Assembly: GCA_025059775.1 (NCBI GenBank)
Contig: JANXCW010000009.1
Location: 1-64,000, forward strand
DNA from: Armatimonadota bacterium
GTDB lineage: Bacteria > Sysuimicrobiota > Sysuimicrobiia > Sysuimicrobiales > Sysuimicrobiaceae
Direction of reading: 5' to 3'
DNA length: 64,000 bases
Part shown: piece after piece, positions 14,408 through 23,194 of the stretch
How the letters are laid out: each line of letters begins with the position of its first letter
Position numbering within the stretch: the first letter of the stretch is position 1
Notes under the pieces: model-generated
The model's database searches: none
What the model was told of the DNA's origin: nothing
The model's input: the letters and a program-made list of their open reading frames with translations, nothing else
Program-made: the position numbers and the translations under genes

Positions 14408-16832
14408 GCTCAAAGCGCAACCGGCCCTCCGTCACATCCACCACCACGGTGTTCCCGCTCGTGAACCGGCCACGGAGGATCTCGTCGGAGAGAGGATCCT
14501 CCACCAGCCGCTGGATGGCCCGCCGCAGGGGCCGGGCGCCGTAGGTGGGATCGAAGCCCTCCTGCACCAGCAGATCCTTGGCAGCATCCGTGAAGTCCAG
14601 CTCGATCCCGTGCGTCCGCACCTCCCGCTGGACCCGGTCCAGCATGATGTCCACGATGGCCCGCATCTGCTCCTTGGTGAGGGGCCGGAACACGATGACC
14701 TCATCGATGCGGTTGAGGAACTCGGGTCGGAAGGTCCGCTTGAGCTCCTCCAGCACCTGCTCCCGCATCCGCTCGTAGCTGCGCTCCTGCTCTGCCTTCT
14801 CGTCCGTGATAGCCCGGAATCCGAGGGTCGGCACGGACCGCTCAATCTGGGGGGCACCGATGTTGCTGGTCATGATGATGACGCAGTTCTTGAAGTCCAC
14901 GGTCCGGCCCTGGGCGTCCGTGAGACGCCCGTCGTCCAGGATCTGTAGAAGCACGTTGAAGATCTCCGGATGCGCCTTCTCGATCTCGTCCAGCAGGACC
15001 ACGCTGTAGGGACGCCGACGCACCGCCTCCGTGAGCTGTCCCCCCTCCTCATACCCCACGTATCCCGGGGGTGCCCCTACAAGACGGGAGACGGTGTGCC
15101 GCTCGCTGTACTCCGACATGTCGATCCGGATGAGGGCGTTCTCGTCCCCGAAGAGGAACTCCGCCAAGGCCCGGGCCAGCTCCGTCTTCCCCACGCCCGT
15201 GGGCCCCAGGAAGATGAAGGAACCGATGGGCCTCCGGGGATCCTTGAGACCCGCCCGGGCCCGGCGTACGGCCCGGGAGACGGCCGCCACCGCGTCCTCC
15301 TGCCCCACGATCCGCCGGTGGAGGGCCTCCTCCATCTTCAGCAGCTTCTGGGTCTCCGCCTCCACCAGCTTCGTCACCGGGATCCCGGTCCAGCTGCTGA
15401 CCACCTCCGCGATGTCCTCCGCGGTCACCACATTGAAGTCCCGGCGGTGCTGGGCCCGCCAGCTGGCCTCCAGCTCCTCCAGCTTCTGGCGCTGCACCCG
15501 CTCTCGGTCCCGCAGCAGCGCGGCCCGCTCGAAGTCCTGGTTGCGGATGGCCTCCTCCTTCTCCCTCCGGACCCGCTCCACCCGCTCCTGGGCCTGCCGC
15601 AGCTCCGTGGGCAGGAAGGAGGCCTGGATGCGGATCTTGCTCGCGGCCTCATCCATGAGGTCAATGGCCTTATCCGGGAGGTAGCGGTCCGTGATGTATC
15701 GGTGTGCCAGCTGCGCCGCGGCCACCAGAGCCTCGTCGCTGATCTTTACCTTGTGGTGCGCCTCGTAGCGCTCCCGCAGGCCACGGAGGATCTCGATGGT
15801 CTGCTCCACGGTGGGCTCGCTGACGAGGATGGGTGCGAACCGACGCTCCAGGGCTGCATCCCGCTCGATGTACTTCCGGAACTCGTCCAGGGTGGTGGCG
15901 CCGATGCACTGCATCTCCCCCCGGGCCAGGGCGGGCTTGAGGATGTTGCTGGCGTCGATGGCGCCCTCCGCGGCTCCCGCGCCCACCAGGGTGTGCAGTT
16001 CGTCCACGAAGAGGATCACCTCTCCCTGGGCCCGGCGGATCTCGTCCATCACCTTCTTCATCCGCTCCTCAAATTCACCCCGGTACTTGGTTCCCGCCAC
16101 CAGGGCCGGGAGATCCAGCTGCACCACGCGCTTGCCGCGCAGGATCTCCGGAACCTCCCCGCGCACGATCCGCTGGGCCAAGCCCTCCACGATGGCGGTC
16201 TTGCCCACCCCGGGCTCTCCGATGAGGGCGGGGTTGTTTTTCGTGCGGCGGCTCAGGATCTGGATGACCCGTTCAATCTCCTTCTCTCGTCCGATGACGG
16301 GATCCAGCTTCCCCTCTCGCGCCATCTTGGTAAGGTCGCGGCCGAACTCGTCCAGGGTCGGGGTCTTGCTCGCGGGACGCGTGTACGGAGTCGTCCCCTC
16401 CTCCCCGAGGAGGTAGACCACCTGGGCCCGAACCCGCTCCAGGTCCGCGCCCATGGCCTCCAGCACCCGGGCCGCCACGCCCTCGCCCTCCCGGATGAGG
16501 CCCAGGAGGAGATGCTCGGTACCGATGTAGTTGTGGCCGAGCCTCCGAGCCTCGTCCAGGGCCAGCTCCAGCACCTTCTTGGCCCGGGGGGTGAAGGCCA
16601 CCTCCTCGTAGGGGGCCCGGTCTCCCCGGCCGATGGCTGCCTCGATCTCCACCCGGATGCGATCCAGGGAAATCCCCAGGCTCTCGAGGACCTTGCTGGC
16701 CACTCCCTCCCCCTCCCGCACGATCCCCAGGAGGATGTGCTCGGTGCCCACCGCGCTGTGGTTGAGCCGCTTGGCCTCGTCCTGGGCCAGGATGATCACG
16801 CGCCGCGCGCGCTCCGTGAAGCGTTCAAACAT
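14373..16832 (-). CDS. clpC: ClpC-type AAA+ chaperone, ATPase subunit of the Clp protease
   Basis: 819 residues from ATG 16832 ([11 protein letters not shown]); ATG 16838 two codons earlier is possible but too close to GGGAG. The order is two Clp-N repeats (1-140), AAA-1 with Walker A GEPGVGKT and Walker [12 protein letters not shown], the ClpC middle domain with a UVR-like segment ([15 protein letters not shown]), and AAA-2 with [10 protein letters not shown] and [13 protein letters not shown]. It unfolds proteins for ClpP. No ctsR, mcsA or mcsB lies beside it, unlike typical Firmicutes operons; instead a perfect inverted repeat stands in the promoter region. Confidence 0.97.
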   Translation of the reverse strand: MFERFTERARRVIILAQDEAKRLNHSAVGTEHILLGIVREGEGVASKVLESLGISLDRIRVEIEAAIGRGDRAPYEEVAFTPRAKKVLELALDEARRLGHNYIGTEHLLLGLIREGEGVAARVLEAMGADLERVRAQVVYLLGEEGTTPYTRPASKTPTLDEFGRDLTKMAREGKLDPVIGREKEIERVIQILSRRTKNNPALIGEPGVGKTAIVEGLAQRIVRGEVPEILRGKRVVQLDLPALVAGTKYRGEFEERMKKVMDEIRRAQGEVILFVDELHTLVGAGAAEGAIDASNILKPALARGEMQCIGATTLDEFRKYIERDAALERRFAPILVSEPTVEQTIEILRGLRERYEAHHKVKISDEALVAAAQLAHRYITDRYLPDKAIDLMDEAASKIRIQASFLPTELRQAQERVERVRREKEEAIRNQDFERAALLRDRERVQRQKLEELEASWRAQHRRDFNVVTAEDIAEVVSSWTGIPVTKLVEAETQKLLKMEEALHRRIVGQEDAVAAVSRAVRRARAGLKDPRRPIGSFIFLGPTGVGKTELARALAEFLFGDENALIRIDMSEYSERHTVSRLVGAPPGYVGYEEGGQLTEAVRRRPYSVVLLDEIEKAHPEIFNVLLQILDDGRLTDAQGRTVDFKNCVIIMTSNIGAPQIERSVPTLGFRAITDEKAEQERSYERMREQVLEELKRTFRPEFLNRIDEVIVFRPLTKEQMRAIVDIMLDRVQREVRTHGIELDFTDAAKDLLVQEGFDPTYGARPLRRAIQRLVEDPLSDEILRGRFTSGNTVVVDVTEGRLRFELKREAVGVQGE

Positions 16833-16902
16833 CGCCATCTGCTCCCTGCCCTTCTCCCCTCACCGGATCCCTCGCCCGCACTCTCCGCATCCTATCCCTC
16901 CT

Positions 16903-16920
16903 ATGCATTCCCCGTGCCAG
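16903..16920 (-). promoter_or_regulatory. Candidate sigma-54-type promoter upstream of clpC
   Basis: On the minus strand CTGGCACGGGGAATGCAT matches the -24/-12 sigma-54 pattern (YTGGCACGRNNNTTGCW) with one mismatch. The diagnostic GG and GC dinucleotides are 10 bases apart. It ends about 70 bases before the clpC start codon. A chance match is possible, and I cannot tell whether this organism has RpoN. Confidence 0.35.
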
Positions 16921-16948
16921 TCCCTTCTCCCTCGGACCTCTCACCCGG

Positions 16949-16974
16949 AGAAACGAGCCTGTCAGCTCGTTTCT
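16949..16974. repeat. Perfect 10-bp inverted repeat in the clpC upstream region
   Basis: AGAAACGAGC (16949-16958) and GCTCGTTTCT (16965-16974) are exact complements with a 6-base loop, about 117 bp before clpC and just after the greA terminator. It does not match the CIRCE element or the CtsR direct repeat. It could be a heat-shock operator of another kind, an activator site for the sigma-54-like promoter, or a second hairpin. Confidence 0.6.
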
Positions 16975-16985
16975 GCCCACCGCCA

Positions 16986-17016
16986 CAAAACAGAAACCGC
17001 CGGAGTTCCCGGCGGC
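16986..17016 (-). terminator. Rho-independent terminator of greA
   Basis: On the minus strand, stem CCGCCGG - GAACT - CCGGCGG is followed by TTTCTGTTTTG. It begins about 30 bp after the greA stop. Confidence 0.85.
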
Positions 17017-17047
17017 AGGACCTCCCTCCTCACATCTCCCCGCGCCC

Positions 17048-17515
17048 TCAGGTCAGGATCTGGATGATCTCGTAGACCGCCCTGCCGCCGGGGGTCTGGA
17101 CCTCCACCACCTCCCCGGGCCGCCGCCCGAGCACGGCCTGCCCCACGGGGGACTTATGGGAGATGCGGTTCTGCATGGGGTCCGCCTCCGCGGACCCGAC
17201 GATCTGGAACTCGAACTCCTCTCCCGTACCGAGCTCCCGCAACCGCACTCGCGAACCGATCTCCACGGTACCGTTGGAACCGTTCTCCGCAATCACCCGG
17301 GCGTTCCGGAGGAGTGCTTCCAGCTCCCGGATCCTCCCTTCCACGAAGGCCTGCTCGTTCTTCGCGTCCTCGTATTCCGAGTTCTCACTGAGGTCCCCAA
17401 ACTCCTTGGCCTGCCGGATCCGCTCGGCCACCTCCCGACGCCGGACCGTCCGGAGATACTCCAGCTCCTCCTCCAGCTTCCTGAATCCCACGGGCGTGAG
17501 GAAGATCTCCTCCAT
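17048..17515 (-). CDS. greA: Transcription elongation factor GreA
   Basis: 155 residues. The N-terminal coiled coil ends in the catalytic acidic tip (FGDLSENSEYEDAK, with the conserved acidic pair), and the C-terminal FKBP-like domain ends in PGGRAVYEI. GreA enters the RNA polymerase secondary channel and stimulates cleavage of backtracked RNA. ATG 17515 is preceded by GAGGTG at a spacing of 6; a GTG at 17524 would overlap that site. A terminator follows the gene. Confidence 0.97.
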   Translation of the reverse strand: MEEIFLTPVGFRKLEEELEYLRTVRRREVAERIRQAKEFGDLSENSEYEDAKNEQAFVEGRIRELEALLRNARVIAENGSNGTVEIGSRVRLRELGTGEEFEFQIVGSAEADPMQNRISHKSPVGQAVLGRRPGEVVEVQTPGGRAVYEIIQILT

Positions 17516-17532
17516 CCGCGTCACCTCACCCG

Positions 17533-17570
17533 GAAAAGAAACACCGTGGACGATCCTCGTCCACAGTGTT
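17533..17570 (-). terminator. Rho-independent terminator after the acyl-ACP-reductase-like gene
   Basis: AACACTGTGGACGA pairs with TCGTCCACGGTGTT around a GGA loop; one U-G pair makes the helix complete only in the minus-strand transcript. A T-rich tail (TCTTTTCC) follows. It closes the long cofactor run that begins near 24.9 kb. Confidence 0.85.
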
Positions 17571-17574
17571 GGCG

Positions 17575-18702
17575 TTACCCCCTGGTGGACCGGGCTGTCC
17601 CCATTATAGGGGAGCGGGAAGACCCTGCCAAGCCCACCCCCCGGGCCCGATCCCGGATGCGATCCACCTCCTCCTCCGGAAGGGTCCGTTCGAGCCGGCG
17701 GAAGGCCGCGAGCCGGAACCCGTGCTTGTTCGCCAGACGCGCGATCTCCTGGACCTGCTCCACCGTGAGGTCTCGCCCCAAACTGAAGCTCTCGTAGCGA
17801 CCCTCCAGGGCCAGGATCATGGTCTCCGCCATGCAGGCCTCACAGGTGCGCGGTGGGTACCCGAAATCGAATCCGAACTCCGCCTCCCCCGGAACCTCGA
17901 TCACGCTCCCGTCGATCACCAGCACGTCGTCCCGGTGCTGGTACACGGCCTGGGAGACGTTACGGGGACGCGCCACATCGCACACCACGGCTCCGGGCTT
18001 GAGATCATCAGGTTCCAGCAGGACCCGGGGAGCGCTGGTAACCGCGAGGATGATGTCCGCGTCCCCCACCGCGGTGCGGGGGTCCATGCTCACCGTTACC
18101 TCCACCTGGGCCTCCCCCAGAATCCGCTCCCGGAGGGCTTCCAGGCGCTTACGGTTGCGGGCTACGAGCACCAGGGAAGGGACCTGGCGGGCCAGGATGC
18201 GGGCGCACACGGACCCGATGGCCCCCGTGGCCCCCACAACCGCGGCCCTGGCTTCCGAGAGGGAGATCCCCATGCGGTCCGCGGCCCGCAGGGCCCCCTC
18301 GATGGCGGTGGCCGCGGTGTAGGAGTTGCCCGTGGTGACCGCAAGGCGGGTGTTTGCGGCCACCGTCACCCCCGCATCCCCCACCACCTTCGTGAAGGCC
18401 CCCAGACCCAGGATCCTCGCGCCCAACCGCTCCGCGAGCCGGGCACACTGGATGAGCCGGTGGTACACGAACCGGAGGTCGGATTCCAGGAGCGTGCGAG
18501 GGGTGAGCGGAAGTCCGATGAGCCACCCCTCCGCCTGGGACCCCACGGGCGAGCGGATGCCCGTGATGTGGGAGAGCTCCATGGGCGGGAGGAGCTTGAA
18601 GACCTCCTCCACCCAGCGGGGCGGGAACCAGCGGGTGAACGCGAACCGCCAGCTGAAGTGCACGGGCTCCAGCGGATGGAGGACGAACGCGAACCGCTCC
18701 AT
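17575..18702 (-). CDS. Acyl-ACP-reductase-like / 'predicted amino acid dehydrogenase' family oxidoreductase (COG5322)
   Basis: 375 residues from ATG 18702; a start at 18726 would overlap the neighbouring stop. The central Rossmann motif is VVGATGAIGSVCARIL. Upstream blocks ITGIRSPVGSQAEGWLIGLP and LGAFTKVVGDAGVTVA, and the downstream RTCEACMAETMILALEGR with a candidate nucleophilic Cys, match the family that includes cyanobacterial fatty acyl-ACP reductase (AAR), which makes aldehydes for alkane synthesis. No aldehyde-deformylating oxygenase is nearby, so alkane production is not implied. The substrate is unknown. It lies two bases beyond the stop of its partner gene and ends at a clear terminator. 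Confidence 0.75.
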   Translation of the reverse strand: MERFAFVLHPLEPVHFSWRFAFTRWFPPRWVEEVFKLLPPMELSHITGIRSPVGSQAEGWLIGLPLTPRTLLESDLRFVYHRLIQCARLAERLGARILGLGAFTKVVGDAGVTVAANTRLAVTTGNSYTAATAIEGALRAADRMGISLSEARAAVVGATGAIGSVCARILARQVPSLVLVARNRKRLEALRERILGEAQVEVTVSMDPRTAVGDADIILAVTSAPRVLLEPDDLKPGAVVCDVARPRNVSQAVYQHRDDVLVIDGSVIEVPGEAEFGFDFGYPPRTCEACMAETMILALEGRYESFSLGRDLTVEQVQEIARLANKHGFRLAAFRRLERTLPEEEVDRIRDRARGVGLAGSSRSPIMGTARSTRG

Positions 18703-18727
18703 GGAAGACCCGGACCTCCTCTCCATC

Positions 18728-19696
18728 CTAGCGCTCCACGGGCATGGCCTGCGCGCCTCTCCACGCCTTCCGGAGGTGGTCAGACCGGGGCGCGTTGAGC
18801 CAGCTCACCCGGGGCCGGAAGCCGAACCGGTGCATCCACGTCATGTACTCCTCGGGGGAGATGGCCTCTGGATCCTTTCCGGCAAAAGCCACCACCAGGG
18901 CCTGGAGCACATTGGTGGCGAAGGAGCGCCCCCCGAGCTCCGGCCCCGTGGTCACCAGCAGTGCCACCCCCCGACGCCGCAGGTCCTCCACGTCCTCCGG
19001 GGTGACGGTTTGCGTCAGCACCACCCGATCGGGGAGCTGGTGGGGCATGTAGCGCCGGATGTAGTGGAAGTCCCCGCACACCACCTCCGCCCACCGGAAG
19101 GCCCAACCGAATCGTGGCGTGCTGCGCTCCTGCTTCCGCCCGGTAGGGTAGAACCACCGGAAGGGGAGGCGGGAGATCACGGGGAGGAGCAGAGCTCCCA
19201 GGATCTGGACGCTGCACAGGGAGCGGAGGGGAATGGGAAGCCCCAGGGCGAAGAGAAAGTCGCCGTACAGGACCCGCGCCCCGACCTCGAACAGGGCCTC
19301 GGCCATTCCATATCGATCCACGGAGTTCACCTGGAGCACCCTCCGGCCCGTCAGGGGAAGCCCTACCTCCCGCGGCAGGAACTCCTTGATCAGATACCGT
19401 TCCCACGTGTGCTTGATGCCGTTTCCGTCCACCACGGGGGTGCGCCGGACGTCGCACACCAAACGTACGATGTCCCGGATGTAGTAGCGCCGGCAGCCGG
19501 TTTCCACGAAGAGATCCGCACCCCCGATCCCGATGGCGTCCACCCTTCCGTCCAACTCCCGGAGCCACTCGCGGAACCGCGCGTAATCTCCATCCGTCCC
19601 GATGCGCTCGATGCGCACCCGCTCCCCCAGCAGCTCCAGCTCCACCCGGGCATCCCTCCGGGAAGAGCCCAGGCTCAGGCTCACCACCCGCTTCAT
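18728..19696 (-). CDS. Conserved protein of the family labelled 'quinate 5-dehydrogenase'; function unproven
   Basis: 322 residues. Full-length homologues in Moorella-like and other thermophilic bacteria carry the name quinate 5-dehydrogenase, but I see no clear cofactor-binding signature to support it. Distinct blocks are RVVSLSLGSSRRD, GIGGADLF, TPVVDGNGIKHTWER, VNSVDRYGMAEAL, GDFHYIRRYMP and LVTTGPELGGRSFATNVLQA. Two hydrophobic stretches (GDFLFALGLPIPL and ILGALLLPVISRLPF) might touch a membrane. The last residues run right up to the acyl-ACP-reductase-like gene, and such pairs recur in related genomes as far as I recall, so the two probably act together. Confidence 0.6.
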   Translation of the reverse strand: MKRVVSLSLGSSRRDARVELELLGERVRIERIGTDGDYARFREWLRELDGRVDAIGIGGADLFVETGCRRYYIRDIVRLVCDVRRTPVVDGNGIKHTWERYLIKEFLPREVGLPLTGRRVLQVNSVDRYGMAEALFEVGARVLYGDFLFALGLPIPLRSLCSVQILGALLLPVISRLPFRWFYPTGRKQERSTPRFGWAFRWAEVVCGDFHYIRRYMPHQLPDRVVLTQTVTPEDVEDLRRRGVALLVTTGPELGGRSFATNVLQALVVAFAGKDPEAISPEEYMTWMHRFGFRPRVSWLNAPRSDHLRKAWRGAQAMPVER

Positions 19697-19743
19697 CCTG
19701 GGAGTAGGGTAACACGGTTCCCCTCCCGCGGGAGGGGAAGGAG

Positions 19744-20538
19744 TTAGGGAACGCGGAGTTCCGCGCGATTACGCAGGTACAGGATGCGCAGGCCCTCCAG
19801 GGTGAGGAGGGGGTCGTGGTGGTCGATGCAGGAGGCATCGTGGAGGACGAGCTCCGCCCATCCGCCCGTGGCCACCACCGTGGTCCCTCCGCCCAGCTCC
19901 GCCTTCATGCGGGCCACGATCCCCTCCACCAGGCCCACCGCGCCCCAGAAGATCCCTGCCTGCATGGCGGCCACCGTGCTGCGGCCGATCACGCTCCTGG
20001 GACGGACGAACTCCACCCGGCGTAGCTGCGCTGCGTGCTCCACCAAGGCCTCCGCGGAGACCCTGATCCCGGGTGCGATGGCGCCGCCCAGGAAGTCGCC
20101 CTCCCGGGAGACCGCGGTGAAAGTGGTGGCGGTCCCCAAATCCACCACGATGGTGGGTCCTCCGTACCGGGCGTAGGCGGCTACCGCGTTGCAGATGCGG
20201 TCCGCGCCCACCTCCCGGGGGTTCTCGTACAGGATGCGCATCCCGGTCCGGATCCCAGGCCCCACCATGAGGGGCGCACATCCGAAGTACTTGTCGCTCA
20301 GCCGCTCCATGGTGTCCACGAGGGGCGGGACCACACACGCCACCGCCACGTGCTGGACATCCCGGATTTGGAGGCCGTGGTGGCGGAAGAGGGCGTCCAG
20401 CAGCATCCCGTATTCGTCCTCGGTCCGGGCAGGGTCCGTGGCGATCCGCCAGTGCACAAGAGGGGAGCCTTCCCGCTCGGGCCGGTCGTAGACCGCGGCC
20501 TTGATCAGGGTGTTGTTCACGTTGAGCGCGAGCAGCAT
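19744..20538 (-). CDS. coaX: Type III pantothenate kinase (CoaX) with altered N-terminal loop
   Basis: 264 residues of the ASKHA fold. Family motifs are GADRICNAVAAY, VVDLGTATTFTAV and GGAIAPGI. CoaX phosphorylates pantothenate, the first committed step to CoA, in the cytosol. The N-terminal phosphate loop, normally D-x-G-N-T, reads LNVNNTLIK here: the usual Asp is Asn (residue 6) and the Gly is Asn (residue 8). The codons are clearly AAC, so this is not an ambiguous read. The start codon follows the ECF S-component stop by one base, tying pantothenate uptake to its phosphorylation. Confidence 0.9.
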   Translation of the reverse strand: MLLALNVNNTLIKAAVYDRPEREGSPLVHWRIATDPARTEDEYGMLLDALFRHHGLQIRDVQHVAVACVVPPLVDTMERLSDKYFGCAPLMVGPGIRTGMRILYENPREVGADRICNAVAAYARYGGPTIVVDLGTATTFTAVSREGDFLGGAIAPGIRVSAEALVEHAAQLRRVEFVRPRSVIGRSTVAAMQAGIFWGAVGLVEGIVARMKAELGGGTTVVATGGWAELVLHDASCIDHHDPLLTLEGLRILYLRNRAELRVP

Positions 20539-20539
20539 C

Positions 20540-21328
20540 CTACACCAGCCGCGCCGCCCGGAGTGCCCGGTACACGGGCACGGTCACCACCACCGCCAGC
20601 AGGGCTTCCGGAAGCCCGTGGGTGGCTCCCACCACCACCGCGGCTCCTGGAGGCATGAGCTGAGGGAACCGCCACACGATCAACCCCAGCACCCCCACGG
20701 TATTCGTGAGCGTGCCCACCACCGCCGCGGCCGCCACGGGAGCCGCCTCCCCCCGGAGCAACCAGTACGCCAGGGTGGCCACTCCCACCCCGCCCAGGAG
20801 GGACACGATCGGGTGACTCACGGCTGCGGAGGCCACCGTGTGGTAGAGGTTCACGAGCCAGCTGGGCTGGACCTTTCCCACCCGGAAGGCCGCCTCGAAG
20901 GCCTGGGCCCCCGGCCCCAGCACCGCGTACACCGCGGCCCCGCACGCCAGACACGCGACCCCGCGGGCGGCGCGGCGGCTCAGGACCGCGAAGGCGTAGG
21001 AGGCAAGCACCCCGATGAGGATCCTGGGCCCGAAGGCGATGAGGGGATCCTTGAAAAAGGGCAGGGTGGCGCGGCTGAAGCTGAAGAATCCGAACACCGC
21101 ACCCACCAGCGCCCCGGCCACCGGCCCCCTGGCGATGCCCGCGAGGATGGCGGGGAGGTGCATGGTAGTGGCAGCACCCGCGGGGGTGGGTGCGGGGATG
21201 AAGCCGATTCCGGGGACGAGTCCCATCACCGCGCTGAGGGCACCCAGAACCCCGACCATGGTGAGATCCCTCGCCTGCAAACGAAACCCCCTCCGCACCC
21301 GCGGAGAGGGCAGGCTTCCGGCTCCCAT
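20540..21328 (-). CDS. ECF transporter S-component, probably for pantothenate
   Basis: 262 residues, about six membrane helices, from ATG 21328 with GGAGGTGGAGT just upstream. ATTMHLPAILAGIARGPVAG is the typical substrate-binding loop/helix region of ECF S-components, which capture a vitamin and work with a shared EcfA-EcfT energising module (not in this window). Coupling to coaX makes a PanT-like pantothenate role the best guess; folate or biotin precursors are alternatives given folP and birA upstream. A leader of about 100 bases precedes it. Confidence 0.8.
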   Translation of the reverse strand: MGAGSLPSPRVRRGFRLQARDLTMVGVLGALSAVMGLVPGIGFIPAPTPAGAATTMHLPAILAGIARGPVAGALVGAVFGFFSFSRATLPFFKDPLIAFGPRILIGVLASYAFAVLSRRAARGVACLACGAAVYAVLGPGAQAFEAAFRVGKVQPSWLVNLYHTVASAAVSHPIVSLLGGVGVATLAYWLLRGEAAPVAAAAVVGTLTNTVGVLGLIVWRFPQLMPPGAAVVVGATHGLPEALLAVVVTVPVYRALRAARLV

Positions 21329-21433
21329 ACTCCACCTCCGTTCCAGTCTGGATCCCCCAGTACCGGACGGACCGAAAGGTCTTCGGCTCGCCGGGTCCGG
21401 CTCCTCCGGAAGGATACCGGCCAGTTCAGCCCC

Positions 21434-21462
21434 AGAGTACCACCGAGCCGGAGTGGAAGCAA
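21434..21462 (-). promoter_or_regulatory. Promoter for the ECF S-component/coaX transcript
   Basis: On the minus strand TTGCTT (21462-21457), 17 bp, TACTCT (21439-21434). It leaves a G/C-rich leader of roughly 100 bases before the start codon, with several short complementary stretches (GGCCGG, CCGGAGGAGCCGG, CCGAAGACCTTTCGG). No known riboswitch was recognised by eye. Confidence 0.5.
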
Positions 21463-21486
21463 GCAGATGCACGCGGAGGCCCTCGC

Positions 21487-22431
21487 CTACCCATCCGCGA
21501 GCCCGGGGACCCCGTGCAGACCCCGGGCCAGCCGGACGGCCCTGCGGATGGCCTCCGCCACCACGTCTGGGACCGCCGCGGCCACCGCCTCGTAACTGCC
21601 CTCCACGGCCCCCGTGGCGAGGACGAAGACCACGTCCCCGTCCAGGGAGGTGTGCGAGGGGGAGACGGCCCGGCTGATGCCATGGTGGGCTAAGCGGGCA
21701 AGGCGATTCGTTGCCGCTTTGTCTAACCGGGCGTTCGTCGCCACCACACCGATCACGGTGTTCCCGAGAGGCCGGAACCCCCCGCCCCGCCCCAGGAGGG
21801 AGCGAGAGCCCACGAACGCTCCAGTCAGCGGATCCCGGGTGCCCGCGAGGATCGTCCCGTCCTCCGCCACCACGTCCCCCACCGCGTTCACCACCATGAG
21901 GGCACCCACCAGGACGCCCTCAGCAAGCCGCACCGACCAGCTTCCCACCCCGCCCTTCATGGCTCCCGCAGGCCCGAGGAGCTTCCCTACCGTGGCCCCG
22001 GTTCCCGCCCCCACGCTTCCCTCCTCCACGGGCCCGGAGGTCGCAGCCACACACGCCCGGTAGCCCATCTCTGGGCCCGGCCGGACGTCCGGCCGGCCCA
22101 GGAGGAGGTCGTAGATCACCGCCGCGGGCACGATGGGCACCCGTGCCACCCCCGTCTCAAACCCCACCCCTCGCTCCTCAAGATACCGCATCACGCCGTC
22201 CGCCGCGGCGAGCCCGAATGCGCTCCCCCCCGTAAGGAGCACCGCGTGCACCTCCTGCACCGTGGCGAGGGGGTGCAAGAGGTCGGTCTCCCGGGTACCG
22301 GGCGCAAAGCCCCGCACCTCCACCCCTCCCACCGCGCCTTCCCCGCACAGCACCACGGTGCAGCCGGTGGCCGCCGCGAGGTCCGTGGCGTGCCCCACGC
22401 GGATCCCCTCCACCTCCGTGAGGCCCGGCAT
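21487..22431 (-). CDS. P1 family peptidase (DmpA/L-aminopeptidase-like N-terminal nucleophile hydrolase)
   Basis: 314 residues from ATG 22431 with GGGAGGGG six bases upstream; a longer frame to 22632 has no family similarity. Typical S58/P1 blocks are GIRVGHATD, GCTVVLC, RGFAPGTRETDLL, LLTGGSAFGLAAADGVMRYL, GAGTGATVGK, VNAVGDV and TNARLDKAATNRLARLAHHG. The family self-cleaves and releases N-terminal residues or beta-peptides. It is sandwiched between birA (1-bp gap) and the ECF/coaX genes, so it shares the transcript, but no vitamin role is known for it. Confidence 0.92.
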   Translation of the reverse strand: MPGLTEVEGIRVGHATDLAAATGCTVVLCGEGAVGGVEVRGFAPGTRETDLLHPLATVQEVHAVLLTGGSAFGLAAADGVMRYLEERGVGFETGVARVPIVPAAVIYDLLLGRPDVRPGPEMGYRACVAATSGPVEEGSVGAGTGATVGKLLGPAGAMKGGVGSWSVRLAEGVLVGALMVVNAVGDVVAEDGTILAGTRDPLTGAFVGSRSLLGRGGGFRPLGNTVIGVVATNARLDKAATNRLARLAHHGISRAVSPSHTSLDGDVVFVLATGAVEGSYEAVAAAVPDVVAEAIRRAVRLARGLHGVPGLADG

Positions 22432-22432
22432 C

Positions 22433-23194
22433 TCAATCCCCTCCCGGAGCCAGCTCTCCTGCCACGATGCGCTTTGCAGAGCCATCCGGAAGCCGCAGGA
22501 TGAGAGTTCCATCCTCATCCACGGTCTCCGCGATCCCCTCGTAGGTACCGCTGGGCAGGTAGACCCGCACCCATCGCCCCAGGGTGGTGCTGCGTTCCCG
22601 CCACCACCGGAGGACGGTGGCGAAGTCGTCACCCCGGAACGCCTCGTACACGATCTCCAGCTCCGCGCATACCGCGCAGAACAGGTCCCCCAAGTCCACG
22701 GGGGTGCCGAGCTCCGCGGCGAGGGAGGTGGCTCCCTCCGGAAGGCCCGGGACCGCGTGGACGTTGAGGCCGATCCCCAGGATCACCCACCACGCGTCCG
22801 GTCCCGCCTCCGCGAGCACGCCCCCCACCTTCCTCCCATTCACCACCAGGTCATTCGGCCATCGCAGTCCCACCGCAACCCGGCACACCCGCTCGATGGC
22901 CCGGGCCGCAGACAGCCCGCCCACCAAGCTCAGCTTGGGAACCTCCGGAGGGGAGACGAGGGGGCGGAGGACCACGGAGAGGTAGAGCCCGCCCGGAGGA
23001 GAGATCCAGGTCCGGCCTAGGCGGCCCCGGCCCGCGGTCTGCGCCTCCGCCACCACCACGGTGCCCTCCGGGGCCCCTTTGATGGCCAGATGGCGGGCCA
23101 CGTCCTGGGTAGAGGAGACCCGCTCAAAGGTGTGGAGGAAACGTCCAATGTACCGGGTGCGCAGCCGGTCCCGGAGTTCCGCGGGGAAGCTCAT
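22433..23194 (-). CDS. birA: Biotin-[acetyl-CoA-carboxylase] ligase
   Basis: 253 residues. The catalytic core is present: VSSTQDVAR, AEAQTAGRGRLGRTWISPPG (biotinyl-AMP loop), RWPNDLVVNGRKVGGVL and WWVILGIGLNVH. The C-terminal SH3-like domain ends DGSAKRIVAGEL. There is no N-terminal HTH, so it is a group I ligase without repressor function. It attaches biotin to carboxylase carrier proteins. ATG 23194 overlaps the folB stop by four bases. Confidence 0.95.
   Translation of the reverse strand: MSFPAELRDRLRTRYIGRFLHTFERVSSTQDVARHLAIKGAPEGTVVVAEAQTAGRGRLGRTWISPPGGLYLSVVLRPLVSPPEVPKLSLVGGLSAARAIERVCRVAVGLRWPNDLVVNGRKVGGVLAEAGPDAWWVILGIGLNVHAVPGLPEGATSLAAELGTPVDLGDLFCAVCAELEIVYEAFRGDDFATVLRWWRERSTTLGRWVRVYLPSGTYEGIAETVDEDGTLILRLPDGSAKRIVAGELAPGGD

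Noticed and set aside
14970-17075. A very long open frame on the plus strand opposite clpC and greA (about 700 codons)
   Set aside because: It is the antisense shadow of two clearly recognised genes; G/C-rich third positions keep stops out of the opposite frames. No domain similarity is seen.
17575-18702. Alkane biosynthesis from the acyl-ACP-reductase-like gene
   Set aside because: There is no aldehyde-deformylating oxygenase nearby, and the family is broader than the cyanobacterial enzyme.
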